Below, in pieces: positions 8,800-17,055 of a stretch of DNA of 64,000 nt (its first letter is position 1; every line of letters starts with the position of its first letter). The stretch covers positions 744,001 to 808,000 of the forward strand of contig NZ_CP102332.1 of the NCBI RefSeq assembly GCF_024600715.1. Reading direction: 5' to 3'. Source of the DNA: Streptomyces changanensis. GTDB lineage: Bacteria > Actinomycetota > Actinomycetes > Streptomycetales > Streptomycetaceae. Position numbers and translations under genes: made by a program. Below the pieces are notes generated by a model that worked only from the letters and a program-made list of their open reading frames with translations, had not been told where the DNA came from and did not search any database.

Positions 8800-10074
8800 A
8801 TGCGGTGGACGCGTGCCGCGGGTAGGGGTCTCCTGGTCGCCGCCCTGCTGCTGGTGGCGGCGGTGGCGTCCGGCGTGCCCGGCGAGGGGCGGCGGGAGGG
8901 CGGACGCGGCCCGGTGACGCTGGCCACGGCGGGCGACCTCACCGGCTACCTCGGCCCGCTGCTGGAGGACTGGAACCGGCGGCGGCCCGCGGAGCGGGTG
9001 ACGCTCGTGGAGCTGCCCGACTCGGCGGACGAGACGCGCGCGCAGATGATCACCGATCTGCGGTCGGGTGACGGCGGCCGCTTCGACGTGCTCAACATCG
9101 ACGTGGCGTGGACGTCGGAGTTCGCGGCGGCCGGCTGGATCGCCCCGCTGGAGCGCCGGCGGTTCGCCCTGGAGGGGTTCCTGCCGCCGGTGGTGGACAC
9201 CGCGACGTACGAGGGGCGGCTGTACGCCGTGCCGTACGTGACCAACGCCGGGATGTTGTTCTACCGCGCGGACGTGCTCCGGGCGGAGGGCGAGCGGCCG
9301 CCGCGCACCTGGGCGGAGTTGGCGCGGCAGGCGCGGACGCTCGCGCCGCGCCACGGCCTGGAGGGGTACGCGGGCCAGTTCCTGCCGTACGAGGGCCTCA
9401 CGGTCAACGCCACGGAGGCGGTGTACTCGGCGGGCGGCGCCGTCCTCGACGGCGAGGGCGGGCGGGTGGCCGTGGACTCGCCGGCGGCGCGCGCGGGCGT
9501 GGCGTTCCTGGCCGGGGGCGTGCGGGAGGGCTGGATCCCCCGCGAGGCGCTCACGTACACGGAGGAGGAGTCCCGGCGGGCCTTCCAGGACGGCGGGCTG
9601 CTGTTCCTGCGGAACTGGCCGTACGCCTGGGCGGGCGCCTCGGGTCCCGGGTCGAAGGTCGCGGGCCGCTTCGGCGCGGTGCCGCTGCCGGGTCGGGACG
9701 GGCCGGGGACGAGCGTGCTGGGCGGGTCGAACCTCGCCGTGTCGCAGCGGGCGCGGCACGCGGAGACGGCCGCGGACCTGATCGCGTACCTGACGAGCGA
9801 CGCCGTACAGCGCAGGGTCCTGACGGAGGGCGCCCTGCCGCCCGTGCGGGCCGCGCTGTACCGGGACGCGGCGCTGGTGGAGCGGTTCCCGTACCTGCCG
9901 GCGCTGCGGGAGAGCGTGCTGGCGGCCCGGCCGCGGCCCGAGAGCCCCCGCTACCAGCAGGTGAGCCTGGCCGTGCAGGCCGTGCTGCACGACGCGCTGG
10001 CGCAGCGCATGACGCCCGGGGCCGCGGTGCGGCGCCTCGCGGCGGAGCTGGACGCGGTCGCCCGCCGCGGCTGA
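8800..10074 (+). CDS. ABC sugar-binding protein, CUT1 type, without a lipobox Cys
   Basis: Extracytoplasmic solute-binding protein of 424 residues for a sugar ABC importer, similar in layout to maltose/trehalose-binding proteins (family 1). Recognisable features are FDVLNIDVAWTSEFAAAGW, YAVPYVTNAGMLFYR and LGGSNLAVS. ATG follows AGGGAGGAACCT. The signal sequence reads LLLVAAVASGVPG. Where most Streptomyces homologues have a lipobox ending in Gly-Cys, this one has Gly-Val, so it may be secreted or anchored by an uncleaved helix. No permease gene is adjacent. It may share the transporter encoded from 13390 or use another. The GH13 gene lies 235 bases downstream. Confidence 0.85.
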   Translation: MRWTRAAGRGLLVAALLLVAAVASGVPGEGRREGGRGPVTLATAGDLTGYLGPLLEDWNRRRPAERVTLVELPDSADETRAQMITDLRSGDGGRFDVLNIDVAWTSEFAAAGWIAPLERRRFALEGFLPPVVDTATYEGRLYAVPYVTNAGMLFYRADVLRAEGERPPRTWAELARQARTLAPRHGLEGYAGQFLPYEGLTVNATEAVYSAGGAVLDGEGGRVAVDSPAARAGVAFLAGGVREGWIPREALTYTEEESRRAFQDGGLLFLRNWPYAWAGASGPGSKVAGRFGAVPLPGRDGPGTSVLGGSNLAVSQRARHAETAADLIAYLTSDAVQRRVLTEGALPPVRAALYRDAALVERFPYLPALRESVLAARPRPESPRYQQVSLAVQAVLHDALAQRMTPGAAVRRLAAELDAVARRG

Positions 10075-10181
10075 CCACTCACCCCCCACCACCCGCACCC
10101 TCCCCACTCTAGTTACCCGTTAGGCAACCGGCGCTGCCCTTCAGCGCCTTTCTTCATGTCCGGCCAGGGTCAAACCACCGC

Positions 10182-10206
10182 AAATACCGGCAACCGGCCG
10201 GTGTTT
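10182..10206. promoter_or_regulatory. Inverted repeat upstream of the alpha-glucosidase operon
   Basis: AAATACCGG (10182-10190) and CCGGTGTTT (10198-10206) form nine-base arms with one mismatch and a 7-base spacer. The element lies just upstream of a TTGACA hexamer at 10219-10224. Position and symmetry fit an operator for a sugar-responsive regulator of the LacI or GntR type. The regulator is not encoded in this window. Confidence 0.4.
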
Positions 10207-10218
10207 ATAACTTCGTCG

Positions 10219-10257
10219 TTGACACGAGGTGAACCGTGCTACCTAACATGCATGCAT
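10219..10257 (+). promoter_or_regulatory. Probable promoter of the alpha-glucosidase/sugar importer operon
   Basis: A consensus TTGACA (10219-10224) is followed by TACCTA at 10240-10245 (15-base spacer) and TAACAT at 10244-10249 (19-base spacer). Neither spacing is ideal. ATGCATGCAT at 10248-10257 is a perfect 10-base palindrome on the -10 side, a second operator candidate. This AT-richer patch stands out in a very GC-rich surrounding. Confidence 0.4.
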
Positions 10258-10309
10258 AACGCCTGCTCCTCTGAGCGGCGCGCACCCTTCACGCAGAACA
10301 GGTCAACGG

Positions 10310-11986
10310 GTGATGCTCACAGCCCCGGCCGGCGACGGCCTCTCGCACCGCCTCACGCACCCCTGGTGGCGCGACGCGGTGATCTACCAGGTGTACGTCC
10401 GCAGCTTCCTCGACAGCACCGGCGACGGCATCGGCGACCTCGCCGGCGTCCGCACCGGTCTGCCGTACCTGAAGAAGCTCGGCGTGGACGGTGTCTGGCT
10501 GAGCCCCTTCTACCCCTCGCCGCAGCACGATCACGGCTACGACGTCGCCGACTACCGCGACGTCGACCCGGTCTACGGCGACCTCGCCGAGTTCGGGCGG
10601 CTGGTGGCCGACGCCCACCGGCTGGGGATCAAGGTGCTGTTGGACGTCGTCCCGAACCACTGCTCCAGCGAGCACCCCTGGTTCCGCGAGGCGCTCGCCT
10701 CCCCGCCCGGCTCCGCGGCCCGCGCCCGCTTCCACTTCGCCGACGGCCGCGGGCCCGGCGGCTGCGAGCCGCCGAACAACTGGCACGCGATGTTCGGCGG
10801 GCCCGCGTGGAGCCGGGTGACCGAACCGGACGGCACGCCCGGCCAGTGGTACCTGCACATGTTCACCCCCGAGCAGCCCGACCTGAACTGGCGCGAACCC
10901 GAGGTCGGCGCGTACTTCGAGGAGGTGCTGCGGTTCTGGCTGGACCGCGGCGTGGACGGTTTCCGCATCGACGTGGCGGCCGGCCTGTTCAAGCACCCGG
11001 ACCTGCCGGACTCCCCCGACCCCGAGGCCGACGCCCGCACCCGCGACTCCGTCAACCCGCTCGCCTGGAACCGCCCCGAGGTGCACGACGTGTGGCGCCG
11101 GTGGCGGGCGGTGTGCGAGGGGTACACCGCCCGCGACGGCCGCGAGCGGCTGCTCGTCGGCGAGGTCTCGGTGCCGACGGCCCGCGAGCACGCCCTGTAC
11201 GTTCGCCCCGACGAGCTGCACCAGGCGTTCTTCTTCGACCTGCTGGGCGCGCCCTGGGACGCCGCCGCCTTCCGCGGCGTCATCGACGAGGCGCTGCGCG
11301 ACATCGCCGGCACGGGCTCCAGCGTCACCTGGGTGCTGAACAACCACGACCAGGTCCGCACCGTCACCCGGTACGGGGAGTCCGGCACCGAGGGCAGCGG
11401 GCTCGGCGCCGCCCGCGCCCGCGCCGCCGCCCTGCTGATGCTGGCCCTGCCCGGCGCCGCGTACATCTACCAGGGCGAGGAGCTGGGCCTGCCGGAGGTC
11501 GTGGACCTGCCGGACGAGGTGCTCACCGACCCGATCTTCCGCAGGACCGGCAGCCGCGCCCGGATACGCGACGGCTGCCGCGTGCCGCTGCCGTGGTCGG
11601 GGCACGCCTCGCCGTTCGGGTTCAGCGCCGGGGCCGAGGCGCGTCCGTGGCTGCCCCAGCCCGGCTGGTTCGCCGAGCACGCCACGGACCGCGCGCTCGC
11701 CGACACCCGCTCGTTCTGGCACCTGTACCGCGAGGGCCTCCAACTGCGGCGCGGCCTGCCCCAGCTGGGCGAGGGGCCGCTGCGCTGGCTCGAGGCGCCG
11801 CCGGGCGTCCTCGCCTTCGAACGCGGCGAGGGTCTGGTGTGCGCCGTGAACTTCGGCACCGCGCCGGTGCCCTCCCCCGCCGCCGGGCTCCCGCTCCTGT
11901 CGAGCGGGCCGTGCCCGCCCGGCACGCTGCCCGGCTCCACCGCCGCCTGGTGGATCTCCGACGGCGCCCCCTCCCCCACCCCCTGA
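10310..11986 (+). CDS. aglA: GH13 alpha-glucosidase
   Basis: Hydrolyses alpha-1,4 (possibly alpha-1,6) glucosidic bonds of oligosaccharides such as maltose, probably in the cytoplasm because no signal peptide is present. The 558-residue protein has the GH13 conserved regions in order: DVVPNHCSSEHP, GFRIDVAAGLF with the catalytic nucleophile Asp, LVGEVSV with the acid/base Glu, and VLNNHDQVR with the transition-state Asp. The start is GTG at 10310 followed directly by ATG at 10313, and the ribosome site is poor for both. It heads an operon with a binding protein and two permeases, so it likely cleaves the imported sugar. The gene symbol is by analogy with agl operons. Confidence 0.9.
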   Translation: MMLTAPAGDGLSHRLTHPWWRDAVIYQVYVRSFLDSTGDGIGDLAGVRTGLPYLKKLGVDGVWLSPFYPSPQHDHGYDVADYRDVDPVYGDLAEFGRLVADAHRLGIKVLLDVVPNHCSSEHPWFREALASPPGSAARARFHFADGRGPGGCEPPNNWHAMFGGPAWSRVTEPDGTPGQWYLHMFTPEQPDLNWREPEVGAYFEEVLRFWLDRGVDGFRIDVAAGLFKHPDLPDSPDPEADARTRDSVNPLAWNRPEVHDVWRRWRAVCEGYTARDGRERLLVGEVSVPTAREHALYVRPDELHQAFFFDLLGAPWDAAAFRGVIDEALRDIAGTGSSVTWVLNNHDQVRTVTRYGESGTEGSGLGAARARAAALLMLALPGAAYIYQGEELGLPEVVDLPDEVLTDPIFRRTGSRARIRDGCRVPLPWSGHASPFGFSAGAEARPWLPQPGWFAEHATDRALADTRSFWHLYREGLQLRRGLPQLGEGPLRWLEAPPGVLAFERGEGLVCAVNFGTAPVPSPAAGLPLLSSGPCPPGTLPGSTAAWWISDGAPSPTP

Positions 11987-12032
11987 CGTCCCACCGCCCT
12001 CCCGACCCCGAACCCCTTCGAAAGGTACGGAC

Positions 12033-13376
12033 ATGATGAGACGACGCTTCACCACCGCCTGCTGCTCGGCCCTCACCCTCGCCCTCGCCCTGGGCACTAC
12101 CGCCTGCGGCGGCGACCCGGTGACCGCGGCGGGCGGCGGCGGCAAGGACCTCGCCGGGAAGACCCTGACCGTCGCCGGCGTCTGGTCGGGCGCCGAGCAG
12201 AGGAACTTCCAGAAGGTGCTGGACGCCTTCACCGAGAAGACCGGAGCCCAGACCCGGTTCGTGTCGACCGGCGACAACGTCTCCACCGTCGTCGGCAGCA
12301 AGATCGAGGGCGGCAACGCCCCGGACGTGGTGATGGTCCCGCAGGTCGGGGTCCTGCAGCAGTTCGCCGCCCGCAAGTGGCTCAGGCCGCTCTCCGAGAA
12401 GGTCGGGAAGTCGGTCGACGCCGGGTACGCCCCGGTGTGGAAGGAGTACGGCTCCGTCGACGGCACCCTGTACGGCCTGTACTTCAAGGCGTCCAACAAG
12501 TCGACCGTCTGGTACAGCCCGGAGGCCCTCGACCAGGCGGGGGTCAAGCCGCCCCGGACGTACGAGGAGATGCTCGCCGCCGGCCGCACGGTCGCCGACT
12601 CGGGCCTGCCGGCCTTCTCGGTGGCCGGCGAGGACGGCTGGACGCTGACCGACTGGTTCGAGAACGTCTACCTGTCGCAGGCGGGGCCGGAGAAGTACGA
12701 CCGGCTCGCCCGGCACGAGATCCCGTGGACCGACCCCAGCGTGGTCCGGGCGCTCACGACGCTCTCCGCGCTCTTCTCCGACGACCGGTTGCTGGCCGGC
12801 GGCCGCAAGGGCGCCCTCGCCACCGACTTCCCCGGCTCGGTCGAGAAGGTCTTCGGCCCGAAGCCGGGGGCCGGGATGGTCTACGAGGGCGACTTCGTGG
12901 CCGGGATCGCCGCGACCGAGTTCGGCCGGAAGATCGGCGAGGACGCCACGTTCTTCCCGTTCCCGCCGGTCGGTACCGGAGCCGCGCCGGTCGTCAGCGG
13001 CGGTGACGCGGCCGTCGTCCTGAAGGACGGCAGGAACCAGGAGGCCGCGATGGCGTTCCTGGAGTTCCTCGCGACGCCTCAGGCGGCCGCGGTCTGGGCG
13101 GCCGAGGGCGGCTTCATCTCCCCGAACAAGGGCCTCGACCTCGGCGCGTACGGCGACACCACGCTGCGGGCGACCGCCAAGTCCCTCGTGGAGGCCGGGG
13201 ACTCCGTCCGGTTCGACATGTCGGACCAGGCGCCGGCGGCGTTCGGCGGGACGAAGGGCGCCGGTGAGTGGAAGATCCTCCAGGACTTCCTGCGCGACCC
13301 GTCCGACCCCGCGGCCACCGCCGCGCGGCTGGAGGCGGCCGCGGCCAAGGCGTACCGCACCGCGAACCAGGGCTGA
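12033..13376 (+). CDS. Sugar ABC transporter substrate-binding lipoprotein
   Basis: Extracellular lipoprotein of 447 residues that delivers an alpha-glucoside type sugar to the importer. The signal peptide ends in the lipobox LGTTAC with the modified Cys near residue 25, followed by a Gly-rich linker. The mature part shows family 1 features: LTVAGVWSGAEQRNFQKVL, APDVVMVPQVGVLQQF, GLYFKASNKSTVWY and GGDAAVVL. The start is the first of two ATG codons, and GAAAGG lies about 10 bases upstream. It follows the GH13 gene by 46 bases and precedes both permeases, giving the order glucosidase-binding protein-permease-permease. Confidence 0.92.
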   Translation: MMRRRFTTACCSALTLALALGTTACGGDPVTAAGGGGKDLAGKTLTVAGVWSGAEQRNFQKVLDAFTEKTGAQTRFVSTGDNVSTVVGSKIEGGNAPDVVMVPQVGVLQQFAARKWLRPLSEKVGKSVDAGYAPVWKEYGSVDGTLYGLYFKASNKSTVWYSPEALDQAGVKPPRTYEEMLAAGRTVADSGLPAFSVAGEDGWTLTDWFENVYLSQAGPEKYDRLARHEIPWTDPSVVRALTTLSALFSDDRLLAGGRKGALATDFPGSVEKVFGPKPGAGMVYEGDFVAGIAATEFGRKIGEDATFFPFPPVGTGAAPVVSGGDAAVVLKDGRNQEAAMAFLEFLATPQAAAVWAAEGGFISPNKGLDLGAYGDTTLRATAKSLVEAGDSVRFDMSDQAPAAFGGTKGAGEWKILQDFLRDPSDPAATAARLEAAAAKAYRTANQG

Positions 13377-13389
13377 GGCGGCCGGCCCC

Positions 13390-14742
13390 ATGACCGACGT
13401 CACCACACCCGTCCGGCGCGGACCCGCGGACCCGCGGACCCGCGCCGGACGGCGCCGGCGCACCGTCGCCGTCGCCTTCGTCCTGCCCGCGCTGCTGCTG
13501 CTCGGCGCGCTGGTGGTGTACCCCGTCCTCTTCTCCGTCGGCCGCAGCTTCTTCGACGCGTCCGGGACCCGCTTCGTCGGCGCCGACAACTACACGGCGA
13601 TGTTCCGCGACCCGGCCACGCTCCAGGCCGTCCGCAACAGCACGATCTGGGTGGTCGTCGCGCCCACCCTGCTGACCGGCCTCGGACTGGTCCTCGCGGT
13701 GCTCGTCGAGAGGATCCGCTGGGCGTCCGCGTTCAAGCTGCTGCTCTTCCTCCCCATGGCGGTGTCGTTCCTCGCCGCGGGCATCATCTTCCGGCTCGCG
13801 TACGAGGAGGACCCCGACAAGGGCGTGCTCAACGCGGCGGTGGTCGGCGTGCACGACGTGTTCGCCGACGGGTCCTCGTACCCCGGTGCGCGCGCCCGGG
13901 ACGCCGAGGGCCTGCGCCGGACCGCGGACGGGGCGTACGAGACGGCCGGGCCACTCGCGCCCGGCGGCAGGGCGCTCCCGCTCGGGCTGGTCGGCGTCAG
14001 ACCGGCGGACGTCCCCGACGGGGCGCGCCCCGCCACCGGGGCGGCCGGGGCCCGGCCGGGCCCCGGCGAGCTGCGCGGCGTCGTCTATCTCGACTTCACC
14101 CCGGGCGGCGGGGGGCGTCCGGGGCGGGTCGACGCGGCCGAGCGCGGCCTGCCCGGCCTGACCGTGGAGGCGGTGCGCGACGGCGACGCGGTCGCCACCG
14201 CCACCACGGGGGCGGACGGGGCGTTCCGCTTCGACGGCCTGGACGCGGGCGGCACGTACACGGTCCGGCTGCCGGCGGAGAACTTCGCCGCGCCGTTCTC
14301 CGGCGTGTCGTGGCTGGGCCCGGCCCTGGTCACCCCGGCGATCATCGGCGCCTACCTGTGGATCTGGACCGGCTTCGCCATGGTCCTCATCGGCGCGGGC
14401 CTGACGGCGCTGCCGCGCGACGCCCTGGAGGCGGCGCGGATGGACGGGGCGAGCGAGTGGCAGGTGTTCCGCCGGATCACGGTGCCCCTGCTGGCGCCGG
14501 TGCTGACGGTCGTCTTCGTCACGCTGGTCATCAACGTGATGAAGGTCTTCGACCTGATCTACATCATCGCGCCGGGCCCGGTGCAGCAGGACGCGACGGT
14601 CCTGGCCACCCAGATGTGGCTGGTGTCGTTCGGCGGCGGCAACGACCAGGGGCTCGGCAGCGCGCTGGGCGTCCTGCTCCTGCTGCTGGTGGTCCCCGCG
14701 ATGGTCTTCAACGTCCGCCGCTTCCGCAGGAGCCAGTCATGA
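13390..14742 (+). CDS. Sugar ABC permease (MalF-like) with large extracellular insertion
   Basis: Inner-membrane half of a CUT1 sugar importer, 450 residues against about 300 for the family. Transmembrane helices lie near residues 27-49, 82-106, 112-135, 310-338, 362-385 and 418-440. The EAA loop that contacts the ATPase is EAARMDGASEWQVF (347-360). Between helices 3 and 4, on the outer face, lie about 150 extra residues (155-305): a Gly/Pro/Ala-rich part, then 227-297 with GVVYLDF, LPGLTVEAV and GAFRFDGLDAGGTYTVRLP. That last pattern is typical of SdrD B-like or carboxypeptidase-regulatory-like beta-sandwiches. Reading frame and GC3 continue through the insertion. ATGA overlap couples it to the next permease. 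Confidence 0.9.
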   Translation: MTDVTTPVRRGPADPRTRAGRRRRTVAVAFVLPALLLLGALVVYPVLFSVGRSFFDASGTRFVGADNYTAMFRDPATLQAVRNSTIWVVVAPTLLTGLGLVLAVLVERIRWASAFKLLLFLPMAVSFLAAGIIFRLAYEEDPDKGVLNAAVVGVHDVFADGSSYPGARARDAEGLRRTADGAYETAGPLAPGGRALPLGLVGVRPADVPDGARPATGAAGARPGPGELRGVVYLDFTPGGGGRPGRVDAAERGLPGLTVEAVRDGDAVATATTGADGAFRFDGLDAGGTYTVRLPAENFAAPFSGVSWLGPALVTPAIIGAYLWIWTGFAMVLIGAGLTALPRDALEAARMDGASEWQVFRRITVPLLAPVLTVVFVTLVINVMKVFDLIYIIAPGPVQQDATVLATQMWLVSFGGGNDQGLGSALGVLLLLLVVPAMVFNVRRFRRSQS

Positions 14743-15659
14743 CCGCGACCGCGACCGCCCCCGTGACGCCGCCGGCGGCGGCGCCCGCCCCGCCGGCACC
14801 CCGCCCCCCGCGCCACCGGCCCCGCCGGCTGCGGCGGTGGCTAGGCAACGGCCTCGTCCAGGCGTTCCTGCTGGTGGTGGGGCTGGTCTGGATCACTCCG
14901 GTGGCCGGTCTGCTGCTGTCGTCGCTCCGCTCGGCGCAGGACAGCGCGTCGAGCGGCTGGTGGACGGCGCTGGCCGACCCGGGGTCGCTCTCGTTCGCCA
15001 ACTACGCGTCGCTGCTTCAGAACGCGGGCATGACGCAGGCGTTCTGGAACACCGTGCTGATCTCCGTACCGACGACCGTCCTGGTCGTCGTCATCGCGGC
15101 GCTGGCCGGGTACGCCTTCGCCTGGCTGGAGTTCCCGGGCCGGGACTGGTTGTTCCTGCTGGTGGTGGCCCTGCTGGTGGTGCCGGTCCAGGTGGGCCTG
15201 CTCCCGGTGGCCAAGCTCTTCGGCCAGCTGGGCCTGTTCGGCACCATCCCGGGCGTCGTCCTCTTCCACGTCGCCTACGGGCTGCCCTTCGCCGTCTTCC
15301 TGCTCCGCAACTACTTCGCGGAGATGCCGCGCGAGATGCTGGAGGCGGCCCGGATGGACGGCGGGGGCGAGTGGCGGATCTTCACGCACCTGGTACTGCC
15401 GGTGGGCCGCCCGGCCATCGCCAGCCTCGCCGTCTTCCAGTTCCTGTGGGTGTGGAACGACATGCTCGTGGCGCTGCTGTTCGCCGACTCGTCGTCCCAG
15501 CCGCTGACCGTGGAACTCCAGTCGCAGGTACGGCAGTTCGGGAGCAACATCGACGTCCTGGCGCCGGGCGCGTTCCTCTCCCTGGTCGTCCCGGTGGTCG
15601 TGTTCCTGGTGTTCCAGCGCCACTTCGTGCGGGGGGTGATGGCCGGTTCGGTGAAGTGA
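14739..15659 (+). CDS. Sugar ABC permease (MalG-like)
   Basis: Second membrane subunit of the CUT1 importer, 306 residues with six predicted helices after a Pro/Arg-rich cytoplasmic N-terminus. The EAA motif reads EAARMDGGGEWRIFTHLVLP, followed by the conserved LAVFQFLWVWND segment of MalG-type proteins. The ATG overlaps the stop of the first permease (ATGA). No ATPase gene is in the operon. Streptomyces CUT1 systems commonly share the MsiK ATPase encoded elsewhere, so that is the likely energiser (inference). It converges with the acyl-CoA dehydrogenase gene, with only 4 bases between the stops. Confidence 0.92.
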   Translation: MTATATAPVTPPAAAPAPPAPRPPRHRPRRLRRWLGNGLVQAFLLVVGLVWITPVAGLLLSSLRSAQDSASSGWWTALADPGSLSFANYASLLQNAGMTQAFWNTVLISVPTTVLVVVIAALAGYAFAWLEFPGRDWLFLLVVALLVVPVQVGLLPVAKLFGQLGLFGTIPGVVLFHVAYGLPFAVFLLRNYFAEMPREMLEAARMDGGGEWRIFTHLVLPVGRPAIASLAVFQFLWVWNDMLVALLFADSSSQPLTVELQSQVRQFGSNIDVLAPGAFLSLVVPVVVFLVFQRHFVRGVMAGSVK

Positions 15660-15663
15660 CGCG

Positions 15664-16914
15664 TCAGCGGATCGGCACACCGGAGAGGGTGCGGGCGATG
15701 ACCAGGCGCTGGATCTCGCTCGTGCCCTCGAAGATCGTGTAGATCGCGGCGTCCCGGTGCATGCGCTCGACCGGGTACTCGCGGGTGTAGCCGTTGCCGC
15801 CGAGGATCTGTACCGCCTGGGCCGTGACCTCCTTGGCCACCTCGCTCGCGTACAGCTTCGACATGGAGCCCTCGGCGGCCGTGAAGGGCTTGCCGTTGGT
15901 AGCCATCCAGGAGGCGCGCCACACGAGGAGGCGGGCGGCGTCGATACGGGTGCGCATGTCGGCGAGCTGGAAGGCGACGCCCTGGTTGTCGATGACGGGC
16001 CGGCCGAACTGGTGGCGGGTGGTGGCGTAGTCGAGGGCGACCTCGTACGCGGCGCGGGCGGTGCCCACGGCCATCGCGCCGACGGCCGGGCGGGACGCCT
16101 CGAAGGTGGCCATGGCGGCGTTCTTCACGCTCCCCCCTCCTCCGGCCGGGGAGCCCACCGCGCCCTCGCGGGCCTTCTCACGGGCGCGGGCGAGGCGCTC
16201 GTCCAGCTTCTCCTTGCCGCCGAGGAGGCAGGAGCCGGGGACGCGGACGTCGTCCAGGACGACCTCGGCCGTGTGGGAGGCGCGGATGCCGTGCTTCTTG
16301 AACTTCTGCCCCTGCGCGAGACCGGGGGTGCCGGGCGGGACGATGAAGGAGGCGTGGCCCCTGGAGCCGAGCTCCGGGTCGACGACGGCCACGACGACGT
16401 GGACGCCGGCGATGCCGCCGTTGGTGGCCCAGGTCTTGGTGCCGTTGAGGACCCACTCGTCCTTGGCCTCGTCGTACACGGCGCGGGTGCGCATGGCGGC
16501 GACGTCGGAGCCGGCGTCGGGCTCGGAGGAGCAGAACGCGGCGACCTTGACGTCGTCGGGAGTGCCGTACATCTGGGGGATCCAGGTGCCGATCTGCTCC
16601 TCGGTGCCGTTGGCGAGGACGCCGACGGCGGCGAGGCCGGTGCCGACGATGGACAGGGCGATGCCGGCGTCGCCCCAGAACAGCTCCTCCATCGCCACCG
16701 GGATGCCGAGGCCGGTCGGGTCGAAGTACTGCTGCGCGTAGAAGTCGAGGGAGTAGATGCCGACCTTGGCGGCCTCCTGGATGATCGGCCAGGGGGTCTC
16801 CTCGCGCTCGTCCCACTCGGCGGCGGCCGGGCGGATCACGTCCTCGGCGAATCCGTGCAGCCAGTCACGGACCTGCTTCTGGTCGTCGTTGAGCTCGAGC
16901 GTGAACCCGGCCAT
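15664..16914 (-). CDS. Acyl-CoA dehydrogenase
   Basis: FAD enzyme that introduces the alpha-beta double bond into acyl-CoA in fatty or branched-chain acid degradation. The 416-residue protein has [32 protein letters not shown], the flavin-binding [14 protein letters not shown] and the C-terminal [24 protein letters not shown], where the Glu of FEGTSE is the usual catalytic base. The ATG at 16914 is preferred over one 7 codons upstream because AGGAGGACGC lies directly before it. Residues about 235-260 hold a Gly-rich insertion (SPAGGGGS) between domains. It is divergent from a TetR gene, and two palindromes lie in the promoter. Substrate length is not readable. Confidence 0.92.
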   Translation of the reverse strand: MAGFTLELNDDQKQVRDWLHGFAEDVIRPAAAEWDEREETPWPIIQEAAKVGIYSLDFYAQQYFDPTGLGIPVAMEELFWGDAGIALSIVGTGLAAVGVLANGTEEQIGTWIPQMYGTPDDVKVAAFCSSEPDAGSDVAAMRTRAVYDEAKDEWVLNGTKTWATNGGIAGVHVVVAVVDPELGSRGHASFIVPPGTPGLAQGQKFKKHGIRASHTAEVVLDDVRVPGSCLLGGKEKLDERLARAREKAREGAVGSPAGGGGSVKNAAMATFEASRPAVGAMAVGTARAAYEVALDYATTRHQFGRPVIDNQGVAFQLADMRTRIDAARLLVWRASWMATNGKPFTAAEGSMSKLYASEVAKEVTAQAVQILGGNGYTREYPVERMHRDAAIYTIFEGTSEIQRLVIARTLSGVPIR

Positions 16915-16936
16915 GCGTCCTCCTGCGGCGTACATT

Positions 16937-16970
16937 GTTACTAGCGGTAACCGCAGTCTGTTACCGGTAA
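16937..16970. promoter_or_regulatory. Twin palindromic operators between acyl-CoA dehydrogenase and TetR genes
   Basis: GTTAC-N5-GTAAC occupies 16937-16951, and a perfect 10-base palindrome TTACCGGTAA occupies 16961-16970. Both share TTAC/GTAA half sites and sit in the 141-base divergent gap. The TTAC...GTAA form resembles operators of TetR repressors of fatty acid catabolism. Assignment to the adjacent TetR is inferred. Confidence 0.55.
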
Positions 16971-17055
16971 GTAGAGGCTGTCAACCGGCAGCGCGCACCG
17001 GGTCGGTGTTACGTTGCGCTGGCCTCAGGAACAGCGACGGGCGGGGAGAGACGCT

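Noticed and set aside
13850..14300. Insertion in the first sugar permease considered as a mobile element or gene fusion error
   Set aside because: The reading frame, GC bias and flanking helices are continuous, no repeats flank it, and it lies exactly in an outer loop, as a real domain would.
8800..15659. The sugar locus considered as an antibiotic or secondary-metabolite transporter cluster
   Set aside because: CUT1 binding proteins, EAA permeases and GH13 hydrolase describe sugar uptake; no biosynthetic enzymes are present.
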